Below, one piece after another: positions 54,093-64,000 of a stretch of 64,000 nucleotides of DNA. How positions within the stretch are numbered: the first letter of the stretch is position 1; every line of letters starts with the position of its first letter. A program made the position numbers and the translations under genes. This stretch comes from Crambe crambe (taxonomy: Eukaryota; Porifera; Demospongiae; Poecilosclerida; Crambeidae). Below the pieces are notes generated by a model. It worked only from the letters and a program-made list of their open reading frames with translations, searched no databases and was not told the DNA's origin. The stretch lies in assembly GCA_963924555.1 (NCBI GenBank), contig OZ004585.1:3733488-3797487 (forward strand), in the 5' to 3' direction.

Positions 54093-54243
54093 TTAATTCC
54101 ATTGCTACTATTTTTTGCATAAAAGTGTGCATGGCTTGAATTTTTGAAGTACTAGTTACATGCTCTCTTCTTTGGTATAAGCTCTTTGTTACACTACAGG
54201 TGTCAGGACTGAGCATTGTAGTTCAGCTCAGGATTCTTTTAAC

Positions 54244-54890
54244 TTTCTGCCAGTAAAGTGTGTCAGTGCTGGGCCTATATTGGAAACTTGCATCACGTTT
54301 TCTAGCAGGTGCTATCGAATTGCCTTAGTCAATACTAATAGGAAAGATCAGCACTGTAACAGATTGCCAAAACAGAATTTTGATGACGTCCGTCGAAAGT
54401 CAATTTCTTTTAGAAATCTGAAAAGTAGTATTTATTGTAGCCTTCTGAGAACCTGTAGAGTAAGAAAGAAGAATTAGCACCCAGGTTGTTCATAAAACCC
54501 ATGGCACCCATGTTCTAACTATTTTATATCCCGCCATAAGTATAGACTAAGGTAGCTATGGTAAAGTAACTTTACCTTGATGCTTTAGCAGCCGTGTTTT
54601 CTTATCTCCATGGAGATTAAACATTGTTTCCATGGATGATGGGCAATATGACTCATCATGCCCATCGTTCAAGACAACGGCATTATGGCTTATAAATAAC
54701 ACTGTGGCCCTTCGATCTCACCCATGCATGGGTCTTATGACCAATATGCTAGGACTCAAGTATGAAGAGCAGAAGACAAAGTGGCATCATTTTACAGCAA
54801 CTTCTAAAATCACCGTTTTCATTTGGTCGTTCATCATCAACTTATTTCAGAAATGGGTCATTCAAATGCTATAATTCTTATACCACACTA
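54244..54890 (+). other. Short open segments, unassigned
   Basis: Two plus-strand open stretches (54,280-54,477 and 54,632-54,874) have no recognised domain. The end of the first (CTGTAGCCTTCTGAGAACCTGTAGAGTAAG region, in part) recurs at about 63,890-63,925, so it lies in a repeat. Confidence 0.3.
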
Positions 54891-55339
54891 CTCTGTGCTA
54901 TAATCCTTTACCTTTAACTCGACATGAAGTAGCACGTCATTTTCCAACCTGCTAGCTTTCAACCTACAATGTGGCAGACATTGTCATGCCCCGCCCCGTA
55001 TGCTGATTGACCTCACAACCAACAGCATTATCTCGATATTGGTCTCTTGATGCTCAGAGCACAAATCCTAGGCACTATATAGTCTGGTTATGAATCAAGC
55101 CCTCAAGTATATCAGGTACATGCATAACACTAGTAAAGGTTGTAACAAGTTTGTCTTTAAAAAGACTTGATGCCTCGGCATGTAATAGACTTGGCTATAA
55201 TGCATTACTGATTTCTTTTTCGCTGTGTTTACCTATTATAATTATACTGAAGACTCTATATCTTATTTTGCATGCATGTCATTATTACACATCAATGAAT
55301 TTCTTTGCTGTAGCAAACTAATATAGCTAGTGGCTAGCA

Positions 55340-55960
55340 ATAGCTTGTTTGCTTAGTTTTGTTGGCTCTTTCTGTTTTCCTCAGGACTTTTAACCTACTT
55401 GTGACTTGTAGCTTCTGTTCTTGATTGCTATTTAAGGCTTTCTTGTAGGCTCTCTTGCTGCTTTTTTTAGATGATCATAACATTTTGAGCTTTAGCTATA
55501 CCCTCTACTCTTGCTGTTTCATGTTGGTTTTCTTGCTTTCTCAGACAATTGTTTCCTTGCCTACTGCCTCTGCTCTCGCTGCTTGGCTCTCTTTCTGCTT
55601 TCTCACGATTGTTAACTTGCCTACTACTCTGTAGATTCTGTTTGCTTTCTTGTAGGCTCTGCCTTTTCAGACAATCATAAAATCTTGAGCTTTATAGCTA
55701 CCCGCTGTTTTATGTTGGTTTTCTTGCTCCCAGTACTTCCTCAGACGATCATTTACTTGCCTACTGCCTCCACTCTCGCTGCTTGGTTCTGCTTTCTCAC
55801 AATTGTTAACTTGCCTGACTTTGTAGCTTCTGTTCTTGCTATTTAACTTTCTTGTAGGCCCTTTTCAGACGATCATAAAATCTTAAGCTTTGTACCATCT
55901 GGATCTGCTCTCGCTTTTCAGTTGGTTTTCTTGTAGTCTTCTGTGTGTGAGAGTCTGGAC
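55340..55960. repeat. Diverged tandem repeat, period about 200 bp
   Basis: Three units are marked by GATCATAACATTTTGAGCTTT (about 55,470), ATCATAAAATCTTGAGCTTT (about 55,673) and ATCATAAAATCTTAAGCTTT (about 55,873). Each is followed by GTTGGTTTTCTTG and, in full units, by CTCTCGCTGCTTGG and TTGTTAACTTGCCT. Confidence 0.65.
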
Positions 55961-56090
55961 TAGTTTTCTTGCTCCATATACTTTCTCAGAACTGCTGAGC
56001 TGTGCATGTGACTGTAAGGTGAAGGTCATGTGTATACGTTTGCGTGTGCTACTAATAGGACGTACGTACACATAGTCGCCTCCAACACTG

Positions 56091-56116
56091 TGCCTCGGCA
56101 CTTCGGTGCTGAGGCA
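56091..56116. repeat. Hairpin with TTCG loop
   Basis: TGCCTCGGCAC, loop TTCG, GTGCTGAGGCA: 11 pairs with one G-T. The C(TTCG)G tetraloop makes a very stable RNA hairpin. A related TGCCTCGGCA occurs alone at about 55,172. No gene ends here, so it is more likely a repeat end than a terminator. Confidence 0.5.
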
Positions 56117-56639
56117 AAAATTATATACAAAATAGGTCAATGGATTATAGACTGTATGGATACGAACTCCATCAGCATTAGTCTTTCCAGATCAGATTCA
56201 TTTCGGCTTATGATGAAACCTCCAATCATAGCTACAATTAACTTGGATACCAGGATCACAGCATCCAGTTGCCTATAATTGCGAGCAAAGTGAGGCCCTC
56301 TCTATGGTGTACAAATTGGATAGTGGCGATACAAGCCCTGAGGGTAAAATACTGCACATGCGCAAAATAGCTAACCATTAGCCAATGGAAAGTGAAGCGA
56401 ATAAGCACTGCTCAGCCAAAAAAGAGGAAGGTTAGACTGAATGCGAAGGATAGAAACTCTCAATCAGCGGAACAACAGATAGGTTATAGACTCTATGAGA
56501 AGAAGGCATGCAACTCCAAAATATCATAATGCAACATTTAAAGTTTTTGCAAAAAGCAAGCTGTGTTGCTTCGCTTGCCCTTCTGTGCTACAAGCACATA
56601 ATTAGACAAAAAAGGTGATGAACAAGTAAATAAGAAAGA

Positions 56640-56887
56640 AAAGTAGGGATGGCTGTGTGTGGTTCAAAAAAGTTCAGCAACAAGAGAGTGAACTTCAGTT
56701 AAGTAACCCCTTACCCATGCATCACCAATATTACCAAACTACTATTCCTACTTCACTCCTATCTTTGGGAGTGAAGTAAGAATAGTTAGCTCGTAGTTTG
56801 GTGATGGGTAAGGGGTTACTTGACTGAAGTTCACTCTCTTGTTGCTGAATTTTTTCGAACCGCACACGGCCATCCCTACTTTTCTTT
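56640..56887. mobile_element. Foldback MITE with GTAGGGATGGC ends
   Basis: The left arm AAGTAGGGATGGCTGTGTG and the right arm CGCACACGGCCATCCCTACTT pair over about 110 bases, with the inner ACTCTCTTGTTGCTGAA and AAGGGGTTACTT strings also paired. Its GTAGGGATG end core is shared with the elements in the NLR intron. Confidence 0.7.
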
Positions 56888-57655
56888 TTAAATTTTTTTC
56901 TTTTATAATTTAATAGAGAAGAAGAAGAATCTAGCAACTTATCTGCTTGCCATATCCCTGAAATAGTAAGCTCCCTGATCCTGAAATAAGTCAGTCCTAC
57001 ATATACCATGGTTCTATCCTCACATGGTGTCACAGACCAGGCTTCCCAAAAGGTGTGGGGTTGAGGCTGCACCTTTTCCTGAGAAGTTAATTTTTTTATG
57101 TTTGACTTTCCAATTGATTGCCATACATTTTACTGCGCATGCACTGTGACATGTTATGTACTGCCAGGGATGGATTGTCTACTATTAGGTAATGGAAATT
57201 GGGGGGCTGATCCAGAAATTTATGAGGGTGCTTTCATGGGGAAACTGTGGCTTTAGAGGGGCGATTGCAAGATGGGGATGTGCTCCCTCTATCCTAGAGG
57301 ACCAGTATTGTCTGAATATTAAGGGCAAAAGGGGTCCTTCATTAGAAATCATAAAGTTCCCCTAGATCAGCCACTGTGTCTGTAAATGATGAAATACATA
57401 CCTTGAACAATGGTACTAATTGAAGGGATAGTATGAATTCAATTAACTAAGAGTAATCAGGGATTTCTACCCAATTATGCGTGCATGTCATACAATTATT
57501 GTAGTAGGTATGGAGCGCTTGAGTGATACGCTTAATAAGAATAGAATAAGGACTTGCAGAATTTTGTGAGATTTTCTGAGCAGTAAAGCTATATTGCAGT
57601 GATGAAATTCAAGTTAAAGACTTCTGCTGCAGTAAAAGTGAATTTATTTTGCAGA
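56888..57655. other. Spacer upstream of MYND gene 2
   Basis: No gene recognised. Homology to the 5' flank of gene 1 begins at about 57,656. Confidence 0.4.
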
Positions 57656-57792
57656 TATACATATGAACACCATGACCGGTCATTTAACCCCTGCTGCGCA
57701 TACATGCATGGGGTAATAAGCCGCGTTAGTATGCACCCTCACTCTTCATAATAATAACATTACTTTTCCTGTACCTTTTATATAGATTAAGC
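57656..57792 (+). promoter_or_regulatory. 5' flank of DUF4470-MYND gene 2
   Basis: Aligned with 190-321. It shares the ACCATGACCGGTCATTTAAC block and the terminal TATAGATTAAGCATGG before the start codon. It has CCCCTGCTGCGCATACATGC, where the gene 1 copy is shorter. Confidence 0.45.
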
Positions 57793-60700
57793 ATGGATTC
57801 TATTAGCGAAACCAAGAAAGAATCTGGCACTATGACACCAACATTTCGTTTGGCTCGGTTCTGGTACTTTGGATTCAATCGACTGTATTATCCGTTTGGA
57901 AATACTCCTGCTGAGGACTTGTTAGAAAATTGTGTGGACACTTTACAACCTTCTATTTTAGTTCTTGGATGTGGTGACTTACGTTCTTGCTTTTATACCC
58001 TTTGGAAAAATTTTGATTCTTCAATTTCCACTGCTCCCAGGAAATTTGATGGTGCTTTTTTCACTTTGAATGATTACAATGCAGCAATACTTGCTAGAAA
58101 CATAGTTTTCTTATATTTATGCCTTCAGCTTCCAGATGACCATGCAGAGAAAAAGAACTGGCTGTGTGCAATGTGGGCTATTTGGTACTGCCATGAACTG
58201 TATCCTCATCATCTCGATATTTTGGATGTCTCCCTGAAGACATTGCTTACTTTTTCAGAATCTACAGAACGTTGGTGTAGGAAGGACAACCCACTTCATC
58301 GACTTATACAATTTACTTCTTCTGTTTGCTTATCTGAAGTTGCTGATGTGTGGACGATGTGGCTGAATGAAGGAGTAAGCACCGTCTCGGTTAGGAACAT
58401 GCATGAATCTAGAAATCGATTGCTGAGCCAGTCAATCAATGACATTTCCAAGTATTGTACTAACCTTTCCAAAATTTACACTCATGTTTATGGTGAGGAA
58501 GACAAAGTATTAGCAAGAAAGGGTGCTGCTCGGGCACCCGAGGTACGGTCATACCTTGAAGTTGGAAGCTGCTATGCTGAGCATGTTGTTGACTTAGATT
58601 TACCAAAGAAATCAAAAAGTAAAGTCAATCGAACTATGTATGAAAGGCAAGATGGAGTGTATACTTGCTACTATGGCCTTATGCCATTTCAAGGTTACTA
58701 CAGCACCATAGAATTTTCTCCACATTTTATGAATTCCAAAAGAGTAGCCATACCCTATGATGTTATTGTTCCTTCAGCAAGTTTTAAATCAAAGCCTTTT
58801 CTAGCCAATAGCTTCCAACAATTTTCCATGTGGATTGAATCTTCTAGTAGAGTTCTGAAGGACAAAGAAATTACCATTTCATTCACTTTTGACTCTCAAG
58901 ATGCTATCACTTTCTGCCAACAGCAAATGCAACATAATTGGCAGTTTTCACACAGCTTGACTGAAGAAGATAAATGCACCTCCAGGTATGATATTATTAC
59001 TACTTCTAATTTGATGGATTATGTTAGTCCTTCAAATTTGGTCTTAGCTTGTGTTCCACTCTTGGAGGATAGTGGTCTTTTGACTACCACGAGCATGATT
59101 TGTAAAAATTGTACTAATACTGGAGAGGAATTACTGAACCTGTGCTTTGGATTCAACAGCCAGCTATTCCCAGTCATCTTGGGGGTACGTTGTATTAGTC
59201 ACGAAGGTAGAAACTGCTCAAATTCTGTTAAGATTAACCCTTCTCCCCCCGATATATCTCATAATATTATGTGTCAGGGTCTCCCACATGTTAGAACTTT
59301 TGCATGGGTAAAAGTATCTAATGCACAAAAGCTAATATCCTCTCAATTACCTTGTGTAGAGGATGGTAGCATAACAGAAGCTTTAGTAAACATGGTTGGG
59401 TCGTGCACTTATGCATTGCTGAACTATGGTCCTGGGATGATGAGCAAGAGAATCTTAAGTCGCAATGGCATTGAAACTGCAATGGGCATTTTAGATCAGT
59501 TTATATGGCTTTCTGGTAAAGCAACTGCTGGCTACTCTTATTGGGAGCCTTTGTGCACTGCACTAAAACGTGTGGTCACTCCATTTATTCATTGCCTTCA
59601 AACACAATTCCTACTCCATAACATTCATGCTCATTTGACTGTTTCTGAAGAAAACTGTCCTGTTTGTCAAAAGGAACCATTAGCAATTACACTGGGCTTT
59701 TTTGGTGCCAAGATTAACAAAAAGGATATCTCGGGAGGGACTCCTTACTTCATGGCTTTTCTTCATCAACATTCATCCGAAGATTCTACTTTCCTTCAGA
59801 ATGAAGCTTTAAAAGGCAGAGGTGTCCATGTGTTTGACTGTTTTGATGCCATTTCTTCCACTGATTTTCTTCAGCTGAAGTTCTTTGCTCCAATAATGTT
59901 TGTACAGAAGGCATACCGGGTGACAATAGCAATGGTTCATAGAACAGAACAACTGAATCATCTTACAACTGTTGTTTCTGCTGAACTGAATGATTTACAA
60001 ACACCATGGACACAGTATGCTTTTGGCCAAATTAAAAAACCCTCTCAGCCTGACTCAATTCTTTTTGGAACAGTCACTTCACATATTTGTGATGGTTATA
60101 AATCTGAAACTGAGATGTACCTTTCCGAAGCAACATTAGAAGCTCTTTCAACTGGTAGATTGAACAAGGATAGAATTTCTTCTCGAGAAATCAGGCTGTA
60201 CTGCAATTCCTTTAGTTTTCAATTGAGCTTCAGTTATCCAATCAATTATGACTCATTAAAAATAAAGCTTTCTAAATCCAAAGGTCTCTTGACTGTATCC
60301 TGCCAACGACAGTGTTATAGTTTGGAGGAAGAGAGGCCTTGTTTTATTGTGAGTCCAGACCATCACTTGTCTATTGTCCCAGCTAGTTTGAATATGCAAG
60401 TGATGCTTTCACAAGCAGATATGCAAATAACAGAGGAGGAGAGTCACCTCCTTGAAACATCACCCCCCACTCAGCTTTCTTCAGCCTTGATGGTCAAGCA
60501 ATTCTTGCAAACCTTCTTTGAGGGTGCAATGAGCAATTCGTTCTTTTCTATCCCCTTACCAAAGGATATCCATTGCCTCATTGTAGTTAATGAAATTTTA
60601 TTTGACTATCAACACAAAACCCCTGCTATTGATCTAGCCTTTTGTTTTGTGGATGATTTTGATCGGTTAGACATTATTAACAAATGGGAGAGTGTTTCAC

Positions 60701-61119
60701 ATTCTTCAAAAGTACGATCACTACCACTGAATCAAGCAGAACTGGAATTTTTAAAGAAAGTCTTGGCATACTTTTCACAACGAACAAATGGTACATTGCT
60801 TAGTGCTGGTAGCACAAGTAAATATGCTATCCTTCAGAAATTCCAACTTGATCATGCTTTTACTCGATGTGTTCTTTACCTTCTCCTATGTGATCCTGAT
60901 GTAAAGTTATATGCATCAGGTGACCCTTTTGGGTTGACAACTGCAGACCATTTACCTAAAACAGGTGGTGTTTGTTGTGCCTGCTGCAACAAACTTACTT
61001 TCACAGCCAAGAAATGTGGAAAGTGTGTACAAGTGAACTACTGCAGTAAACGATGCCAAATTAAGGACTGGAAATCACACAAGAGTTGGTGCATACAGGC
61101 TGCTAAGCACACTAAGTAA
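57793..61119 (+). CDS. DUF4470 protein with a single C-terminal MYND finger
   Basis: This intact single-exon paralog of the gene at 322 has 1,108 residues. The two proteins align almost end to end and differ by scattered substitutions and a few single-codon indels. The N-terminal DUF4470 motifs (PFGNTPAEDL, LVLGCGDLRS) are unchanged. Only one MYND finger remains (about 1061-1100: CCACC, CGKC, YCSKRC, then the HKSWC end). All eight zinc ligands are present, although the usual KHW is KDW. After IQAAKH the protein ends TK. Compared with gene 1, about 380 bases (fingers 2, 3 and most of relic 4) are missing, with the break joined straight to the old 3' end. The long open frame implies selection or recent duplication. 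The function is unknown, and the different finger number may change its partners. Confidence 0.92.
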   Translation: MDSISETKKESGTMTPTFRLARFWYFGFNRLYYPFGNTPAEDLLENCVDTLQPSILVLGCGDLRSCFYTLWKNFDSSISTAPRKFDGAFFTLNDYNAAILARNIVFLYLCLQLPDDHAEKKNWLCAMWAIWYCHELYPHHLDILDVSLKTLLTFSESTERWCRKDNPLHRLIQFTSSVCLSEVADVWTMWLNEGVSTVSVRNMHESRNRLLSQSINDISKYCTNLSKIYTHVYGEEDKVLARKGAARAPEVRSYLEVGSCYAEHVVDLDLPKKSKSKVNRTMYERQDGVYTCYYGLMPFQGYYSTIEFSPHFMNSKRVAIPYDVIVPSASFKSKPFLANSFQQFSMWIESSSRVLKDKEITISFTFDSQDAITFCQQQMQHNWQFSHSLTEEDKCTSRYDIITTSNLMDYVSPSNLVLACVPLLEDSGLLTTTSMICKNCTNTGEELLNLCFGFNSQLFPVILGVRCISHEGRNCSNSVKINPSPPDISHNIMCQGLPHVRTFAWVKVSNAQKLISSQLPCVEDGSITEALVNMVGSCTYALLNYGPGMMSKRILSRNGIETAMGILDQFIWLSGKATAGYSYWEPLCTALKRVVTPFIHCLQTQFLLHNIHAHLTVSEENCPVCQKEPLAITLGFFGAKINKKDISGGTPYFMAFLHQHSSEDSTFLQNEALKGRGVHVFDCFDAISSTDFLQLKFFAPIMFVQKAYRVTIAMVHRTEQLNHLTTVVSAELNDLQTPWTQYAFGQIKKPSQPDSILFGTVTSHICDGYKSETEMYLSEATLEALSTGRLNKDRISSREIRLYCNSFSFQLSFSYPINYDSLKIKLSKSKGLLTVSCQRQCYSLEEERPCFIVSPDHHLSIVPASLNMQVMLSQADMQITEEESHLLETSPPTQLSSALMVKQFLQTFFEGAMSNSFFSIPLPKDIHCLIVVNEILFDYQHKTPAIDLAFCFVDDFDRLDIINKWESVSHSSKVRSLPLNQAELEFLKKVLAYFSQRTNGTLLSAGSTSKYAILQKFQLDHAFTRCVLYLLLCDPDVKLYASGDPFGLTTADHLPKTGGVCCACCNKLTFTAKKCGKCVQVNYCSKRCQIKDWKSHKSWCIQAAKHTK

Positions 61120-61856
61120 AATTAATTACTCCTGCATTTTCTTTCGTAAGTAGCTGAGCAATAGTAAGGTAGCTATTCTTTGTGTGCATTTTATTGTTTT
61201 AGGCCACATCAACTTAATTACTTGTTTATCATCTCCTCCCTCTCCTAATTTTTGCTCTTCTGGACTTTTAATTTTATTTCTACTGAACATGCACATGATG
61301 TGCTCTATTTGAAATTTAGGTGTGATTTTCGGTGTGAATTTAGTTTATGGTGTTTGTTGTTCTTCAAATAAGGTGTGCAGCTTTTTTGTTTTCATGCTTT
61401 TTGTGTGTTTTTATAATCATATCATGCTTATACTTGTTTGCTTTTTTTACGGAATAACATCATGTATAAAATAGTTGCCATGGAAGCTGATAAAAAAAAT
61501 AAATAAATAAAAGCCTCTATTTTTTGAAGAAATTGGGATGATAAAAAAGTAATTAATTTGAGCTAACATTTTTTGGCAAAAAATTCTGAATGCTTACATC
61601 ATCAATTCAATTATCGCTTAGCCTAGGTAATGCTGCTGATGGATTCTTGGAACATATATAAAGTGGTTGCCAAAGTTTAGTAGCTACAGTACTGAGTGTG
61701 CATAGCTAACTACTGATCTGAAGACCTGACTAATGCATTGCATATTGGGTGGCCAGCATGATGATGATAACAGCTGCTCTATAGCTGATACACATGCCAC
61801 CAATATACAAACCACAAAAAAGACCAAATCTAGAAATCTTGGAAGTAGCTATCTAC
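61120..61856. other. 3' flank of MYND gene 2 with the unoccupied transposon site
   Basis: Matches the 3' flanks of copies A, B and D in pieces. The run ACCACAAAAAAGACCAAATC and TAGAAATCTTGGAAGTAGC (61,811-61,849) corresponds to the joined flanks of the 11-kb transposon; the target AAAT is at 61,834-61,837. AATAAA strings near 61,499-61,513 may serve as poly(A) signals, though they lie about 380 bases past the stop. Confidence 0.6.
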
Positions 61857-61857
61857 A

Positions 61858-62143
61858 ACAAGTGAGCGCAAAAAATTTCTTCTAAATAGGAAGTGAAGTT
61901 GGGATAGCCATAAAATTCAGCTGCATTCCTATCTCCTAATTTCAATAACAACGTTTCCCAACTTAAATCCCTACTCTTCACTCCCCCTTCAGCCCCTACC
62001 CGTACCCATCACCAAACTCAAGAACCACAGCAACAATATTATTACAAAACTATAATTCCTACTTCATTTCTAGGCCTCCTTAGGAGAATAGTAATTTTGT
62101 AATTTCACTTTTTATTTAGAAGAAATTTTTTGCGCTCACTTGT
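61858..62143. mobile_element. 286-bp MITE with CAAGTGAGCGC ends
   Basis: The terminal inverted repeats are about 30 bases: ACAAGTGAGCGCAAAAAATT and the complement AATTTTTTGCGCTCACTTGT, then TTCTTCTAAAT/ATTTAGAAGAA. The interior is non-coding and contains GTTGGGATAGCC, similar to the GTAGGGATGRCC core of other MITEs here. Confidence 0.7.
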
Positions 62144-62990
62144 TTCCTTTATTATATAGAAATTCATAACATAAAATCTTTTTGTAAGTACGTAGCACTG
62201 GATGTGGAAGATTATTAACAAAATTTGTGTAGTTAGAGGTGCACACACCAGGGGCTGATCCAGGTAGGGGCCTAAGGGACCTGGGCCCCCCCTTTTCCAT
62301 TACCATTAGCCACAGTATACTCACTGCATGGTGCAATAGCTGTAGATAACTATTGTGGTTTAAATGAAAGAGCCACATGGTAAATTAAAGATATTTTGAG
62401 CCAGAGAAAGACAAGAACAGAATTATGAAGCTAAGCTACAGTTGATCTAGTTGTTATTTGGGTGTGGTTTGGTCAAAAGTGGGCCATGTGCACAGGGCCG
62501 GAGCTAGCTATTTTATAGTGGTACAGCTTGTGACCACATACTGTGCAAAGTGCACTATCTAGGCCCAGAAATTTTTTTTTCGATTTTAGGGTGTCTCAGA
62601 TTCAATCTGGTGTAATCTGGAGCATCAAATTTGTCAAAAATGATCTAAGTCTACCTTCTCTACTACCAACAAATTAATTTGCAAATGAACTTGGATAAAC
62701 TATCAGTTTCATCTGTGTGAATGTGCAGCACCATTAGGTTATTCACAGGTAAGGACAATCCATACGTTTGAGAATGCTGTAGTCTTTGAGTGATACAGCT
62801 TTATCATATTATCATGAGCTTTTAAAGAGGGGTGAACAATAAAAAGTGCCAAAATTTAGAAATCACATGTGCAACCATGGTTCACCATGCTTTCTTAAAT
62901 CAGCTAGGCTATATAATTACAACTTCATTACTCTAATTAGTGGCCACATAACTTGCAGCTCTAGAGTAATGAAGTGTGAAATTGATATGT
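62144..62990. other. Spacer with a GGGGCTGATCCAGG repeat
   Basis: Contains a dispersed element at about 62,251-62,300 (GGGGCTGATCCAGG, then GGGCCCCCCC) and an inverted pair CTTCATTACTCT/AGAGTAATGAAG (62,925-62,973). No gene seen. Confidence 0.4.
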
Positions 62991-62991
62991 G

Positions 62992-63033
62992 GTATTCATC
63001 CACCCACTAATTAAATAGTGGGTGGATGAATAC
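62992..63033. repeat. Perfect 17-bp-stem hairpin
   Basis: GTATTCATCCACCCACT, loop AATTAAAT, AGTGGGTGGATGAATAC. A perfect stem of this length in AT-rich DNA is probably the core of a foldback element. Confidence 0.65.
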
Positions 63034-63352
63034 ATTATTGCTTTTTAGTGGGACAGGATGTGGTGTGATCACATAATTTTCTGGGTGAACACTTGCTAGC
63101 ACCTAAACCTAAAAACTAGACTACGGCCCTAAAGGACTGTTGAATATCAGACCCAGCGATATGCATCTGATGGGTTTTTACAATGTGTTGCTTATGAATA
63201 ATTATCATTTGAGAGGGACCCATTTCATCCCTGGAGTCTCCACTACAGTTTTCAGGGTTTTGAAATAATTAATGTTGTTTATGTTCACTGAAATCCAACT
63301 ATACTAACATCTTAATTTAATACTTCAGAGTTGACCATACGTACATAATCAG

Positions 63353-63421
63353 GGGCTGATCCAGGGGCCATGGTGCAAGCACATGGCCCCCTCTTTCCAA
63401 AAACTCTGGATCAGCCCCTGC
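63353..63421. repeat. Small inverted element with GGGGCTGATCCAG ends
   Basis: AGGGGCTGATCCAGG on the left is paired with CTGGATCAGCCCCT on the right, around GCCATG...CATGGC. The same end motif occurs at 62,251 and, as GTGGTGGATCCAGG or a close variant, at 33,724, 45,003 and 63,535. Confidence 0.6.
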
Positions 63422-63534
63422 ACACTGGCATGATAAAGTGAGCAGACTAGCTATACGTACAGCCATGTAGGATGAGCATCTATACTAAGGAGTGGCCATC
63501 TGACCAGAATAGATAGCTAGCTAAGCAATCAACA

Positions 63535-64000
63535 GTGGTGGATCCAGGATTTTTAGAAGGGGGGGGGCTAGGGCTAGGGCTAATATTTGCACGCTTGTGC
63601 GTGGAAAAAAATTTACCCGACCATGCCCACTTTGCCTAACCACACCCTTTTTAGGGGAACTGTGCCCACTTGATGCAAAAAGGCACGCCTGGAAAATGTC
63701 ATAACTGCAGCCAGTAAGTCAGTACACTGATCTTATTAATTATTATTATTAGCTATTATTATTAGCTATTAGTAGCTATTATGAACAAACTGAACAAAAG
63801 TCAATTTTAGATGTTTTTTTTCGTATGTTAGCGAATGAATTTTAGGTTTTTGAACACTTTCCTCTCTTCTTTGTAGATGTAATGATTCACTGTAGCCTTC
63901 TGAGAACCTGTAGAGTAAGTGTAGAAGAGAAAGAAGAGTTTTTAGTTTATACAGTTCTATGGACTTTGACCTGCCATCTACTTAGAGAGTGCTAGCGCAC
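63535..64000. other. Repeat-rich end of the window
   Basis: Begins with GTGGTGGATCCAGG, a G-run and three GGGCTA units, then a run of ATTATT/AGCTATT. Near 63,890 it repeats the CTGTAGCCTTCTGAGAACCT block of 54,433, and it ends within a copy of the AGAGAGTGC hairpin motif. No gene. Confidence 0.45.

Noticed and set aside
1-64000. tRNA genes
   Set aside because: I looked for B-box-like GGTTCGA strings with a matching cloverleaf and found none that fit.

Overview
The window looks like animal nuclear DNA, and most closely a demosponge such as Amphimedon. It is AT-rich, has GT-AG introns, and carries families that are expanded in sponges: DUF4470-MYND proteins, ankyrin-Death proteins, CHAT proteases, CARD-NACHT-LRR receptors, and GGAI-type beta-helix membrane proteins. 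It also holds many foldback/MITE elements and one large DNA transposon. There are no bacterial operons, and I recognised no tRNA or rRNA.

Layout. (1) 1-8.4 kb (copy A): an intact single-exon DUF4470-MYND gene (+), a mobile insert carrying a RecQ-like helicase fragment, and a frame-broken ankyrin-Death gene (-). (2) 9.0-12.5 kb (-): a beta-helix, multi-pass membrane protein, now a pseudogene with several breaks. (3) 14.3-24.8 kb: a CHAT protease gene (-) head to head with a four-exon CARD-NACHT-LRR (NLR) gene (+) whose 2.6-kb second intron is full of MITE copies. (4) 24.9-32.7 kb: a decayed Ty3/gypsy integrase (-), a satellite-like block, telomere-like repeats, a minisatellite and a kinase-like pseudogene (-). 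(5) 32.7-50.0 kb (copy B): a decayed duplicate of copy A, split by an 11,076-bp DNA transposon (35,523-46,598). (6) 50.3-52.5 kb (copy D): scrambled MYND and ankyrin scraps. (7) 53-57.6 kb: foldback elements and diverged tandem repeats. (8) 57.8-61.1 kb (copy C): a second DUF4470-MYND gene that ends after one zinc finger, followed by MITEs.

Main result. The 11-kb transposon has near-identical inverted ends, subterminal arrays of a 19-bp unit about 1.3-1.5 kb long on each side, and a 4-bp AAAT target duplication. Its borders are confirmed by a related unoccupied site in the same window (61,816-61,846). It carries a DDE-type transposase region followed by OTU, CXC and SANT-like modules, and a separate eight-exon P-loop ATPase gene whose Walker A motif is split by an intron. 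Both genes are disabled here.

How the genes may work together. CARD-NACHT-LRR, CHAT, ankyrin-Death and kinase-like genes lie within about 23 kb, which suggests an innate-immunity or cell-death island. The divergent CHAT/NLR pair is the most interesting functional hypothesis. Four partial copies of the MYND/ankyrin module allow ancestral states to be inferred inside the window: copies B and D keep bases that copy A has lost, and the difference in MYND finger number follows from a deletion of about 380 bp.
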